Made by a program: the position numbers and the translations under genes. The notes beneath the pieces were generated by a model. It saw only the letters and a list, made by a program, of their open reading frames with translations, did no database searches and was not told where the DNA came from. Below, one piece after another: positions 7,135 to 16,133 of a stretch of DNA of 64,000 nucleotides. This DNA comes from Bacillus sp. T33-2 (GTDB lineage: Bacteria; Bacillota; Bacilli; Bacillales; Cytobacillaceae), in contig NZ_PGVB01000015.1 of assembly GCF_002860205.1 (NCBI RefSeq), positions 32,879 through 96,878 on the forward strand, in the 5' to 3' direction. How positions within the stretch are numbered: the first letter of the stretch is position 1; every line of letters starts with the position of its first letter.

Positions 7135-9012
7135 ATGATTATTTGTGGTGTAAATAAAGCCGGTAAAATGTACGGCGGAAATATAGTGTTTGAAACCCTC
7201 GCGTTTGAAATAAATGAGAAAGAGCGGATTGGCCTGGTCGGCAGGAATGGAGGCGGGAAAACGACCCTGCTTCGCCTGCTTGCAGGGGTTGAGGCTCCCG
7301 ATGGCGGCCAAATCCATTGGCAAAAAGGGCTGAAAATCGGTTATTTGGCGCAAATTCCGGAATATCCACACGAAATGACAGCCAGACACGTATTAAACAC
7401 GGCCTTTGATGAGATTTTAAAGAAACAAGCCGAGATGGAAACGCTTGAGCACAGCATGGGAATCGAAACAAAGCCTGATAAACTGGAAAAACTCATCAGC
7501 AGCTACGGCCGCATACAGGATGCATTCACGGCTGGAGGGGGTTATGAGATTGATGCAAATATTGAAAGGGTGGCAAACGGGCTCGGAATTTCCGGCTTGC
7601 TTGATAAGAAATTCCAAGACTTAAGCGGTGGTGAAAAAACAAAAGTGGGCCTTGCTTTAAGCCTGTTGAAAAACCCGGATTTACTGCTCCTTGATGAGCC
7701 GACCAACCATCTTGATTTGATGGCCGTAGAATGGCTTGCCGAGTTTTTGAAAAACTATGCTGGCTCTGTGGTTATCATTTCACACGACCGTTATTTTCTC
7801 GATGAAGTAGCTCTCAAAATCCTGGATCTCGAGGACGGTGATATTCGGATTTACCACTCAAATTATTCAGGGTTCATGAGAGAAAAAGAAGAAAGGCTCC
7901 TGAGGGAATTTGCGGCATATGAGGAGCAGCAGAAGAAAATTAAAAAAATGAAGGAAGCAATCAAGCGTTTAAAGGAATGGGCCAACCGCTCCAATCCGCC
8001 CAGTGAAGGGCTGCACAAACGAGCGCGGAATATGGAGCGGGCCCTTGAAAGGATGGAAAAGTTCGACCGTCCGTTGTTGAACAGAAAAAAGATGGGGCTT
8101 GGACTTGAAGCAGGGGACCGCAGCGGGAATGATGTTGTCATACTGAAGGGCGCCGCCGTTTCCTTTCCTGGCCGCCAGCTTTTCAGCAGTGTAAATATGC
8201 ATTTGCGGTATCGGGAGCGTGCGGCCATTGTCGGTGAAAACGGATCAGGCAAAACCACCCTGCTTAAGCTGATCATGCAGGAGCTGGCGCCCGACTTTGG
8301 GGAAGTCAAAATCGGCAGCAATGTCAAAATCGGTTATTTGTCCCAGCACATCGAAAATGCAAATGGAAATGAAACAGTTATAGACCTATTTAGAAGTGAG
8401 GTGACGATGACTGAAGGAGAAGCGAGAAACATTTTGGCCCGATTTTTGTTTTATGGGCCAGCCGTGTTCCGCAGGGCATCCCAGCTCAGCGGCGGTGAAA
8501 AAATGAGACTCAGGCTGGCGCAGCTCATGTACCAGGATATTAACCTGCTGATTCTGGACGAGCCTACGAACCACCTTGATATAGATTCAAGGGAAGTGCT
8601 GGAGGAAGCGCTCTCCGAGTTTGACGGGACCTTGCTTGCCGTATCCCATGACAGGTATTTCCTCAACCAGCTGTTCACAAAAATATACTGGCTTGAAGAC
8701 AAGGAGGTTCATTGCTTTGAAGAGAACTACGACGGCGCCAGGGCAAGGATGATCGAAAGAAGAAAGAGCAGGGAGCCAGGGCCGGCAGTGGTGAAGAAGC
8801 GAACTAATGAAAAAGCCGTGAAAAAAGATCCTTCAGTAATGGTAACGCAGCTTGAACAACAAATAGAGAAGCTGGAAGCCCAGATGCGTGAGCTTGACCG
8901 GAAAATGGCGGAAGAATCAAATGTTGAAATACTGCAGCAGCTTTATTTTGACAAAGAACAGCTCTCCCGGGAATATGAAGAACTATTCGACAGGCTTGAA
9001 GAAATATCCTGA
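7135..9012 (+). CDS. ABC-F family ATPase (ribosome-associated, possible antibiotic target protection)
   Basis: 625-aa duplicated ATP-binding protein with no membrane domain. ABC1 has Walker A GRNGGGKTTLL, signature LSGGEKTKVGLA and Walker B LLLLDEPTNHLD. ABC2 has GENGSGKTTLL, LSGGEKMRLRLA and LLILDEPTNHLD. Between them is a long basic helical linker (the P-site tRNA-interaction/antibiotic-resistance domain) including RSNPPSEGLHKRARNMERAL. The C-terminal extension is coiled coil (KLEAQMRELDRKM). ABC-F proteins act on the ribosomal E site, either relieving stalling or protecting against antibiotics. The attenuator-type leader favours an inducible, resistance-type role, but that is inference. 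Confidence 0.88.
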   Translation: MIICGVNKAGKMYGGNIVFETLAFEINEKERIGLVGRNGGGKTTLLRLLAGVEAPDGGQIHWQKGLKIGYLAQIPEYPHEMTARHVLNTAFDEILKKQAEMETLEHSMGIETKPDKLEKLISSYGRIQDAFTAGGGYEIDANIERVANGLGISGLLDKKFQDLSGGEKTKVGLALSLLKNPDLLLLDEPTNHLDLMAVEWLAEFLKNYAGSVVIISHDRYFLDEVALKILDLEDGDIRIYHSNYSGFMREKEERLLREFAAYEEQQKKIKKMKEAIKRLKEWANRSNPPSEGLHKRARNMERALERMEKFDRPLLNRKKMGLGLEAGDRSGNDVVILKGAAVSFPGRQLFSSVNMHLRYRERAAIVGENGSGKTTLLKLIMQELAPDFGEVKIGSNVKIGYLSQHIENANGNETVIDLFRSEVTMTEGEARNILARFLFYGPAVFRRASQLSGGEKMRLRLAQLMYQDINLLILDEPTNHLDIDSREVLEEALSEFDGTLLAVSHDRYFLNQLFTKIYWLEDKEVHCFEENYDGARARMIERRKSREPGPAVVKKRTNEKAVKKDPSVMVTQLEQQIEKLEAQMRELDRKMAEESNVEILQQLYFDKEQLSREYEELFDRLEEIS

Positions 9013-9108
9013 ATGCCGCTCCGTACAAGGACAGTGTCCAACTTTAAAAATATTTTCCTGACTTGTCTCATATCTTTATAAATGAGTATGCAGACGAGGG
9101 GAGACAGG

Positions 9109-10440
9109 ATGAATTCTTTATTAAAGGGGACATTCCTACTGATCATAGCAACGTTTTTAGGGGAAGTCACGGAGTTTATTGTGAACATGATTTTGGCAAG
9201 GGAACTGGGCGAAAGCGGGTTGGGCCAATATATGACCATATTGCCGACCATTTTCCTTGTCCTGATGCTGGCCAGCTTTGAATTGCCTGTTTCAGTTTCG
9301 AAGATGGTCGCTGAAAATGATGAAAAGTATTATAGAAGCCTGCTCGGACATGCGGTCAGAATGGCAATTTTGATCACGGCGGTGCTGTCTATTGCATCCG
9401 CCGTAATTTTGCCGCTGGTACCAGCGTTTAAAGGTTATCATCCAATGTTCAAGTGGGTAGTTCTGCTGTTGATACCTGTCATCACGATATCTTCAGTTGC
9501 CCGGGGCTTTTTCATGGGCAAAAACGAGATGGGCAAAATCGCCGTGGCTTATTTTTTGAGAAGGATTATCCAGCTTCTCCTGCTGGCTTTGGTTTTTCAG
9601 TTTTTTGAATTTGACCCGGATACCTCTTTGCTTGTCGCGTTTTGCACCATGGCAGGCAGCGAGCTGGTGGTGTTCACCTATTTGCTCCACCTGTTTATTG
9701 TGTCATACCAGAACATCAAAAAGCAGCCAGGTGAACCATTAAGCGGGCCACATGTCCGCAAAAGCCTGATGGCTGTATCGGTTCCGACTACAGCCATGAG
9801 GCTTTTTAATGCACTGACCCATGCCGTTCAGCCTTTTCTAATAAAAGCGGCGGTCATCCAGGCTGGAATTTCTCCAGAAACAGCGACAGAGCAGTACGGC
9901 ATGCTTGCAGGGGTTGCGATGACAATCGGTTTTTTCCCTGCGTTCATCGCCCATTCATTTTTGATCATCCTGATCCCGGCGGTTTCGAAAGCATATGCCC
10001 AAAAAGAATTTATCAAACTGCAGAAGATATTACAGCAAGTGATGCTAATCACCTTTATATACGGCATTCCTGCCGTAGTGGCATTTTACGTTTTCGCAGA
10101 ACCGTTAACAAATGTTTTCTTCCATTCAAGTGATGCGGCAATCTATTTGCAGCTGCTGGCGCCTTATTTCCTGTTTCACTTCTTTGTGATTCCGATGCAG
10201 GCATATTTAATTGGACTTGGCCTTGTTAAAGATGCGTTTATCCACACAGTCTGGGCTACAATTATCTCGTTTTCGCTTATCTGGATAGTCGGTTCACAGC
10301 CCGAATGGCATATGGGCGGCATCATCATTGGAATGAATGCCGGGAGTGTCCTGTTGACGCTGCTTCATTACATAACAATCTGCAAAAAAATCGGGATCAC
10401 ATGGCCTTTGAAGGCGGCAATACGGAATTCGCCAAACTAG
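9109..10440 (+). CDS. SpoVB-like polysaccharide/lipid flippase (MATE/MVF superfamily)
   Basis: 443-aa integral membrane protein with about 12-14 hydrophobic segments of the PST/MVF type (SpoVB, YtgP, YabM relatives). Typical features are LARELGESGLGQYM near the N-terminus, VSKMVAE, and ARGFFMGKNEMGKIAVAYFLRRIIQ. Such proteins flip lipid-linked precursors, and SpoVB acts in spore cortex synthesis. Which paralog this is cannot be decided. The start at 9109 follows GAGGGGAG; upstream in-frame codons lack a site. A bidirectional terminator follows. Confidence 0.8.
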   Translation: MNSLLKGTFLLIIATFLGEVTEFIVNMILARELGESGLGQYMTILPTIFLVLMLASFELPVSVSKMVAENDEKYYRSLLGHAVRMAILITAVLSIASAVILPLVPAFKGYHPMFKWVVLLLIPVITISSVARGFFMGKNEMGKIAVAYFLRRIIQLLLLALVFQFFEFDPDTSLLVAFCTMAGSELVVFTYLLHLFIVSYQNIKKQPGEPLSGPHVRKSLMAVSVPTTAMRLFNALTHAVQPFLIKAAVIQAGISPETATEQYGMLAGVAMTIGFFPAFIAHSFLIILIPAVSKAYAQKEFIKLQKILQQVMLITFIYGIPAVVAFYVFAEPLTNVFFHSSDAAIYLQLLAPYFLFHFFVIPMQAYLIGLGLVKDAFIHTVWATIISFSLIWIVGSQPEWHMGGIIIGMNAGSVLLTLLHYITICKKIGITWPLKAAIRNSPN

Positions 10441-10467
10441 AGGTTGCCCATTTTAAATTCCCAAACC

Positions 10468-10498
10468 AAAAAATCTTGCTGGTTCAGCAAGATTTTTT
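10468..10498. terminator. Bidirectional terminator
   Basis: Stem AAATCTTGCT/AGCAAGATTT flanked by A and T runs, between two convergent genes. Confidence 0.85.
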
Positions 10499-10504
10499 GT
10501 ATGT

Positions 10505-11209
10505 TTATAATTCAAGCTCGTCGGTTTCGGGAGCATTCGTCTGTTCCATGATTTCGTCAGAGAATTTATCCAGGATCGTTTTTTGGTCCCCGTACAAAAT
10601 GGCCCGGTCCCCAGCCTGGATTTTTGTCTTGTAAGCTTCATTCCTGATCTTGACATCGCCCCGTTTAATGAACAGGACCATAATGTCTTCCTGTTCATCA
10701 ATAATCTCCTTGAAGGTCTTTCCTTCATAGCGTGAATCCTCTTCAATGGAAATTTCACATATTTCATCGTCTTCACCCGTCATGATTACATCTGAAACAG
10801 GCAAATCGGCCAGTTTATAGTGGTGAACTAATTCACTTTTCATTTTTTTTGATAAATTCTTCTGCAGTGCCGGAATTTTTAATACAAGTAAAAGTACGAT
10901 TAGAATGGCGGCAATATATCCGATTTCCATCGCAAAAAAGCTGTCGGATAACAGATTGGTGATCGCTGAAATAATTACGGCCAGTGAAAAGGCCCCGAAT
11001 AAAATTAAAAAGGCACCCAATTTCCTTCTCAACGGATGCTCGATAATCAGTTCTGATTCTTCAGTTGTGAACCCGGTGCCTGTAAGCATGGAAATTACCT
11101 GAAACCGGGCTATTTCATGTTCGAGTCCAGTGAGCCTGAATAGAATCACATTAATCTCGATAACAGCAAAAACGATCGCCAAATAGATCAGTATGAATAA
11201 AAATCCCAT
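10505..11209 (-). CDS. Membrane protein with C-terminal RCK_C (TrkA-C) domain
   Basis: 234-aa protein. About four hydrophobic segments occupy the N-terminal half (FILIYLAIVFAVI, KLGAFLILFGAFSLAVII, GYIAAILIVLLLVL). A TrkA-C/RCK_C ligand-binding domain follows (CEISIEEDSRYEGKTFKEI, NEAYKTKIQAGDRAILYGD). RCK_C domains bind small ligands, including c-di-AMP in several Gram-positive potassium transporters. There is no pore motif, so this may be a regulator or an incomplete-type transporter. The start at 11209 follows GGAGG with 8-nt spacing. Confidence 0.75.
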   Translation of the reverse strand: MGFLFILIYLAIVFAVIEINVILFRLTGLEHEIARFQVISMLTGTGFTTEESELIIEHPLRRKLGAFLILFGAFSLAVIISAITNLLSDSFFAMEIGYIAAILIVLLLVLKIPALQKNLSKKMKSELVHHYKLADLPVSDVIMTGEDDEICEISIEEDSRYEGKTFKEIIDEQEDIMVLFIKRGDVKIRNEAYKTKIQAGDRAILYGDQKTILDKFSDEIMEQTNAPETDELEL

Positions 11210-11276
11210 ACGGCCTGCCTCCAGCTAGTCCTTTAAATGAATATAATTAAATCCCGGGGAAGTTCCCCCAGGATAA

Positions 11277-11564
11277 TTATCGGTGCTGCAGTGTTTCGTT
11301 GTAATAATGGACGCCGTATTGCGAACCTTCGCTGACCATTTTGTTATCTTCAAGGTCGATGGGGTCAGGGTTTCCGGCCTTGTCTACAGGAAGTACGGGA
11401 GCTTTAAACCGTGAAGGCGTGAGTTTGTCTTTTATTGGCGTGATTTTCTGTTTCATTTTGGATGTCATTATGTTCAGTTTATTATTGTTCGGTCTGACCG
11501 CCATCCATAAAGCGGCTGCTCCGACGCCTAACAATACATATGACTTTAACGTTCCAGTTTGCAT
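11277..11564 (-). CDS. Hypothetical small membrane-anchored protein, 95 aa
   Basis: N-terminal hydrophobic segment (SYVLLGVGAAALWMAV) followed by a basic, then Pro/Asp-rich soluble part (KLTPSRFKAPVLPVDKAGNPDPIDLED) and the tail YGVHYYNETLQHR. A strong AAAGGAGG precedes the ATG. Family not recognised. Upstream (11565-11846) holds no further gene. Confidence 0.6.
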   Translation of the reverse strand: MQTGTLKSYVLLGVGAAALWMAVRPNNNKLNIMTSKMKQKITPIKDKLTPSRFKAPVLPVDKAGNPDPIDLEDNKMVSEGSQYGVHYYNETLQHR

Positions 11565-11846
11565 AGTGGTTTCCTCCTTTAATGAATTTATTCAAAAATC
11601 CCGGGATTCGTTTTCAGTGGGGGCATTTGCGACGTATAGAACATTACCCGGTACTTATAAATAAAAAACATGGCCAGAATGTCAAATGTATTAAAGGAAG
11701 ATGACATCGCTGCAAAATTACGGCTAAATATAGAGTCTCCGGGTGGTAGGGAATTATTCCCTGTCCCTGACCGGGTTTGTTTCATTCCGGATTACTGGGG
11801 GAAAACTGGATAGTAATGATATCTTTTTAGAAAGGGCCAATGGACT

Positions 11847-12788
11847 ATGAAGTACACATTTAATCAAAATAGCTGGGCCTGGCATGAACTTGATCAATAT
11901 GACCCTGCCTATTTAAAAAAAATTCTTGGGGAATCCCCTTCATTAGAGAGCTGGCTCGACGGTATGAAGGATGACATCTCCAACTCGCTCCGGATTAATA
12001 CAAGCCGGAAAGGAGAGGAGTTCATCTGGGGTTCTATCGTTTATCAGCAGGATGTACACAGTGAGTCGGATAAGCTGCTGTTTCATTTTTATCTTTCAAA
12101 GGATTTCTTTATCACTGTCAACCTGGATTTTGAAGTACTTCCAACTACAGATTTTTCCACTCTAAAGGCTCAAATGGACAACGCAGACAACGCCATGGAA
12201 GGCTTCTTTGTACTGCTTGGCGAGATTTTAACAGATTATTTGATAAAAATTGACGCTTTTGAGGAACGGCTGACAGACCTGCTTTGGAACATCAAACAGC
12301 ATAATAATATTGATATACTTGAAAAAATATATGACAACCGGCATGAGCTGTTAATATGGAGAAATTTGATCATTCCAATTATGGAAATAAAAATCGGGGC
12401 AGAAGAAGCATTTGGCAATGAAATCAGCAGCAAAACAGAATTCCGGAGGCTGTGCAAGCGGGTCGACCGGGGGCGCACACTGCTTAATGAATATCAGCAA
12501 GAGATCGATACGATGATCAATTTGGAAGAAGTATTGTCGTCCCACCGGGGAAATGAGATTTTCAAAACCCTTACCGTCATAACGATTCTGTTTACCCCGG
12601 TAATGGCCTGGGGCGCTCTGTGGGGCATGAACTTCGAACACATGCCGGAATTAAAATGGAAATACGGCTACGCAGCTGCTGGCGTTTTAATAGTAGCTTC
12701 TACTCTCGGCATTTATTTCTACCTCAAGATGAAAGGCTGGATGGGAGACATTCTCCGCGGAAAAAAAAGGGACTCATTCTTTAAATGA
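11847..12788 (+). CDS. CorA-family divalent cation transporter
   Basis: 313-aa magnesium/cobalt channel family member. It has a long cytoplasmic helical N-terminal domain and two C-terminal transmembrane helices. The first ends in the selectivity motif GMN (WGMNFEHMPE) and the second is GYAAAGVLIVASTLGIYFYL. Pentameric inner-membrane channel in the family. The substrate (Mg2+, Zn2+, Co2+) is not decidable from sequence. A bidirectional terminator follows. Confidence 0.88.
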   Translation: MKYTFNQNSWAWHELDQYDPAYLKKILGESPSLESWLDGMKDDISNSLRINTSRKGEEFIWGSIVYQQDVHSESDKLLFHFYLSKDFFITVNLDFEVLPTTDFSTLKAQMDNADNAMEGFFVLLGEILTDYLIKIDAFEERLTDLLWNIKQHNNIDILEKIYDNRHELLIWRNLIIPIMEIKIGAEEAFGNEISSKTEFRRLCKRVDRGRTLLNEYQQEIDTMINLEEVLSSHRGNEIFKTLTVITILFTPVMAWGALWGMNFEHMPELKWKYGYAAAGVLIVASTLGIYFYLKMKGWMGDILRGKKRDSFFK

Positions 12789-12802
12789 TGAGGACCAAAC
12801 AA

Positions 12803-12835
12803 TAAAAAATCGCCCTTGGCCGGGCGGATTTTTAT
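12803..12835. terminator. Bidirectional terminator
   Basis: AATCGCCC/GGGCGGATT stem with A and T flanks, between convergent corA-like and DUF3243 genes. Confidence 0.75.
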
Positions 12836-13164
12836 TGTGCGAGTTTGACCAGCATGTGTGAAAGCATGTGCTGTTCTTCCTCTGTTCCGACTTTCCATAG
12901 TTCCTGCAGCAGTTTTTCTTCACTGTTTCGCGGTTCTACGTTTTCTGCCAGATAGTCAGCAATTTTCTGGGCTGTGACTGCAAGCTGTTCATCGTCCAGG
13001 CCTGCTGTTTTGCCTAGCTGGATCCGCTTGCTCAAATACCTTTTAAATTCATCAAAATTGCTTAAAATTTCATCTGCCCGCCCGCTGTCGATCCGGTCAA
13101 GTGTTTTATCGATATTGGCTGTGTCGACCTCGCCGTTCCTATGGATCATATGGTCTTTTTCCAT
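12832..13164 (-). CDS. DUF3243 family protein (YmfJ-like)
   Basis: 110-aa soluble helical protein with the DUF3243 pattern: FDEFKRYLSKRIQLGKTAGLDDEQLA, IADYLAENVEPRNSEEKLLQELWKVG, HMLSHMLVKL. Widespread in Bacillaceae with no assigned function. The ATG is preceded by AAGGAGG. Confidence 0.85.
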   Translation of the reverse strand: MEKDHMIHRNGEVDTANIDKTLDRIDSGRADEILSNFDEFKRYLSKRIQLGKTAGLDDEQLAVTAQKIADYLAENVEPRNSEEKLLQELWKVGTEEEQHMLSHMLVKLAQ

Positions 13165-13236
13165 TTACTTTCCCTCCTTATCAAGATACTAATCAATAAC
13201 CGCTCCCGGACGGCCCTAAACCTTTGACGGAACAAT

Positions 13237-13274
13237 TAAAAAAGGTGCAGACCTGCTGGTTCGCACCTTTTTTA
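13237..13274. terminator. Bidirectional terminator-like hairpin
   Basis: AAAAGGTGC/GCACCTTTT with an inner GACC/GGT pairing, flanked by A and T runs. Confidence 0.7.
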
Positions 13275-13654
13275 AGTCCGTTTTTTTCGGACGCATGGGA
13301 GGATCATTTAGGATATTGCTCTGTCTGGGGTAAATCGGTCTTAAATATATCGATTTAAGACCAGCGTGCCTTTACAGAGCTCCGCAAATCTTCCTCCAGT
13401 TGCAATGCCAATGACGTATTCTGAAGTCGCCGTAAAGTTCTCCACTTTGAACCAGTCCCTTCTGTGTTGTTATTGGCGTTGCATTATTTGTTTACCCGTT
13501 TCAATATTGTGAAAACTGGATTTACTTGTTTAAAATGTGGAAGAAATGGTATTAAATGGTCGGTTTATCAATTTGGTGCCCTGCTCCCAGGTGATCCGGT
13601 TTTGAAATGAAAAGGGCACCCCGTGCGAGGGATGCCAAATTGCCAATATGCTTA
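13275..13654. other. Gene-free stretch with a nested hairpin
   Basis: No open frame with a ribosome binding site was found. The left part holds the nested inverted repeat described at 13298-13397. The rest shows nothing I can interpret. Confidence 0.5.
13298..13397. repeat. Three nested inverted repeats (long imperfect palindrome)
   Basis: Outer arms GGAGGA (13298) and TCCTCC (13392). Middle arms GCTCTGT (13318) and ACAGAGC (13374). Inner arms GGTCTTAAAT (13337) and ATTTAAGACC (13353) around a 6-nt loop. All three are in register for a single 100-nt hairpin. Confidence 0.6.
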
Positions 13655-14290
13655 TCAATCCTTGCTGGAAAGGATTCCGAAAATGCGAAGGATGCTGATA
13701 AATAGATTGATAAAATCTAGATACAGATTTAATGCCATTAATGGCACTTCATCTGGTGCGACGCCGTAATGCTTCATCCTGTTAATATCAAACAGGACAT
13801 AGCCGCTGAAAACAAGGACACCAATGAACGAGTAGGCGAGCATGGCTGTCGAATTGAGCGGCCAAATAAGATTAAAGATTGCAAGGCAGACGAGTGCAAG
13901 CAGTGCCGCGAATAGCATCCCGCCAAGGAAAGAAAGGTCCCGCTTCGTCCTCGTGGCATATACAGCCAGCCCGGTGAACACAACAGTCGTTGTGCCGAGG
14001 GACATTAATACAATATTGGCTCCCGCTGTTGCGATGTAATGTGAAATGATCGGGTACATTGTAATCCCGGAAATGAACGTAAACACATACAAAAATCCAT
14101 ACGAAACTGCTTTTTTACGGCGTAAAAAGAAAACGCCGAGAAGCATTGCGAGCTCAAGGATTGCCAGCGGCAGGAACAGGGCAGGCGGGACATAGACACC
14201 CGAGGCCATCCCGATGAAAGCCACTGCAAGGGAAAGAGCGAACGTCTTAATGACAGAAGGCATCTGCCGGTTTTCAGTATAAGCGTACAT
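13655..14290 (-). CDS. Bax inhibitor-1 / UPF0005 family membrane protein
   Basis: 211-aa protein with seven hydrophobic segments, related to B. subtilis YetJ, a pH-sensitive calcium-leak channel. Family marks are YVFTFISGITMYPIISHY, the central MSLGTTTVVFTGLAVYA, and C-terminal ALNLYLDFINLFISILRIFG. The conserved Asp pair for Ca2+/pH sensing appears to lie in SGYVLFDINR and LNLYLDFIN. The ATG at 14290 follows AAGAGGTGG. Confidence 0.9.
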   Translation of the reverse strand: MYAYTENRQMPSVIKTFALSLAVAFIGMASGVYVPPALFLPLAILELAMLLGVFFLRRKKAVSYGFLYVFTFISGITMYPIISHYIATAGANIVLMSLGTTTVVFTGLAVYATRTKRDLSFLGGMLFAALLALVCLAIFNLIWPLNSTAMLAYSFIGVLVFSGYVLFDINRMKHYGVAPDEVPLMALNLYLDFINLFISILRIFGILSSKD

Positions 14291-14360
14291 TATGATTCCA
14301 CCTCTTAATATTGAACTTTATTTATATACGAAACAAACGGGCCCGGGTTTCAAACAATAT

Positions 14361-14732
14361 TCATTTTTCTCTGAGAAGGTCCCTGATTTCAATCAGCAGC
14401 TCTTCTTTTTTATCGATTACAGGCAGGGCTGCCTTTTCCTCTTCCTGCCGTTTGAAATGATTCACAAACCTGACAAACATGAATACAGAAAAAGCAATGA
14501 TAAAAAAGTCGACAACAGTCTGTATGAACGCACCGTATTTGATCACGGCATCATAATATTTAAATGAAAGGCTGGAAAAATCGACTCCTCCCAAAAACAG
14601 GCCGACGACCGGCATTATCATGTCATTTACAAGGGAAGTCACGATTTTCCCGAACGCACTCCCGATGATGACCCCGACAGCAAGATCGAGGACATTGCCT
14701 TTGAGCGCAAACTTTTTAAATTGATTCCACAT
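14361..14732 (-). CDS. mscL: Large-conductance mechanosensitive channel MscL
   Basis: 123-aa pore-forming osmotic safety valve. FKKFALKGNVLDLAVGVIIG is the classic MscL N-terminus and first transmembrane helix. The second helix (VDFFIIAFSVFMFVRFVN) and a charged C-terminal helix follow. The start at 14732 (MWNQFKKF) has GGGAGGA upstream; the in-frame codon 42 nt earlier does not match the family. Confidence 0.95.
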   Translation of the reverse strand: MWNQFKKFALKGNVLDLAVGVIIGSAFGKIVTSLVNDMIMPVVGLFLGGVDFSSLSFKYYDAVIKYGAFIQTVVDFFIIAFSVFMFVRFVNHFKRQEEEKAALPVIDKKEELLIEIRDLLREK

Positions 14733-15163
14733 AAAAATCCTCCCAACAAATAGCAACTCTTTAATAAACAACAACAGCCATATCTATTTTTACAGGGTTC
14801 TGGCAAGAAATCAACCTATTAGCCGTATCCGGATGGATGCGGCTTGGCGTATGCCATGTCATTTGTTTTATGGAAGATTGCGGATCAAAAATGCCACCTT
14901 TGGATATAACCCATATTTTCATAGCATTTCCCACAGCCCTTTTTAACTGCTGTTGGGCGCACATTTATACATACTTCGAATTACTAGTTTCTGTTATGTC
15001 GGTCGGTTTAATTTACCCGACGTTTAACGGGGTTAACACTATTATTACGATATTTTCCGAGGTTGTAGGTTTATTTATTTGGGAATATGGTATAAGAAAG
15101 CTGAATTAATTTTTTTAATTTTAAAAATATTCATTGGAGGTGGCTTCTTTGGAGGCTGTAGTA
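14733..15163. other. Divergent intergenic region, mscL / DUF6230 operon
   Basis: About 430 nt with no supported gene. It should carry the promoters of mscL (minus) and of the DUF6230 operon (plus). I could not identify a convincing -35/-10 pair, only an AT-rich tract before 15130. Confidence 0.4.
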
Positions 15164-15715
15164 ATGGAAAGCAAGACAAATAAGAAGGTGTTTTGGGCAT
15201 CACTCGCATCAGGTCTGCTGGCTCTGGGGCTTTTGCTGGTGTCGTTTGGGCTGTCAGGAGTCGCTTATGCTGTTCCAATTGCCGGAGTAGGGGACTTCTA
15301 TGTTGAGTTTGATAAGCTGCAGGGCGAGGGTTATAAGTTCTATCCGAAAATGGGCGAAACGAGCGGTGCAGCCTCGGCCCCACAGGGAACTAACTTAATA
15401 GAGAACCTGACAATTGATAATTTGCAGTTATACAAGGATTTTAAGGTAGGCAACGAATGGATCAGGGTGAAAATTACTGCTTCAAAGCCCGTTGCGATCT
15501 CAGGACTGCATCATGATGCCGGATTAATTGAGGCAAATGCGAAGTTCACCAACCAAAAGCTTGAAGAAAACTTCAGCGACAACTGGCAGGAGCAATTCTC
15601 CCTGTCTTCGAGCTCGATCACCCTGGAAAATGCGAAGCTGAAAACACACTATCTGTTCCAGGAAACGATCAACATGAACGGCATGAGGCTCACAGTTGAA
15701 AAAATCGACAAATAA
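15164..15715 (+). CDS. DUF6230-family secreted/anchored protein
   Basis: First gene of a three-gene unit. The N-terminus is a basic stretch (KTNKK) then one strong hydrophobic segment (LASGLLALGLLLVSFGLSG), a signal peptide or anchor ending near AYA. The exported domain resembles DUF6230 (DFYVEFDKLQGEGYKFYP, NLTIDNLQLYKDF), a beta-rich family I know chiefly from actinobacteria. Function unknown. Starts are ambiguous: ATG 15164 with GGAGG, TTG 15149 with GGAGGT, and an upstream TTG at 15134. It carries no Cys. Confidence 0.75.
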   Translation: MESKTNKKVFWASLASGLLALGLLLVSFGLSGVAYAVPIAGVGDFYVEFDKLQGEGYKFYPKMGETSGAASAPQGTNLIENLTIDNLQLYKDFKVGNEWIRVKITASKPVAISGLHHDAGLIEANAKFTNQKLEENFSDNWQEQFSLSSSSITLENAKLKTHYLFQETINMNGMRLTVEKIDK

Positions 15716-15732
15716 TAGATGGAGGGAGCAGG

Positions 15733-16122
15733 ATGGTATTTAGAAAATGGCGGCACACAAGGCCTCTGTGGGGCGCAATCATCACGGTTGTAAGCGGTCT
15801 CATGATTCTGTGGGTTCCGTTCAATTTATACTTGAGCACATTTCTTCCGGGGTCGATTGCGATGATCGGATTATTATTCGGGGGGCTGATCACGCTTCTT
15901 GGGCTGCTTGGTCTGTTTGTCCCCAGTTCTTCAAAAGTGCTCGGCGTCATCACGATATTCCTCTCGATTTTGTCGGTAATCGGTGCACTTGGCGGATTCC
16001 TGTTTGGCACGATATTCGGAATAATCGGCGGTTCCCTTATGGTGGCATGGAGACTGGTCCCTGTCGAAGAGGCCGATGAAGCCGGCACCACAATGACTGG
16101 CCAACCTGCGAAAACAGGCTGA
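15733..16122 (+). CDS. DUF6114-family membrane protein
   Basis: 129-aa protein with four hydrophobic segments. It starts FRKWRHTRPLWGAIITVVSGLMIL, matching the DUF6114 pattern of a basic Trp/Arg-rich start followed by LWG and four helices. It ends with GGSLMVAWRLVP. It lies 17 nt after the DUF6230 gene with its own GGAGGGAG site, and 11 nt before the next gene. In actinobacteria DUF6114 genes neighbour DUF6230 genes, suggesting a joint membrane/exported complex of unknown role. Confidence 0.8.
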   Translation: MVFRKWRHTRPLWGAIITVVSGLMILWVPFNLYLSTFLPGSIAMIGLLFGGLITLLGLLGLFVPSSSKVLGVITIFLSILSVIGALGGFLFGTIFGIIGGSLMVAWRLVPVEEADEAGTTMTGQPAKTG

Positions 16123-16133
16123 GGGGGTGCACA

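Noticed and set aside
14761..14964. 67-codon minus-strand frame upstream of mscL
   Set aside because: No ribosome site and no coherent composition. Likely chance.
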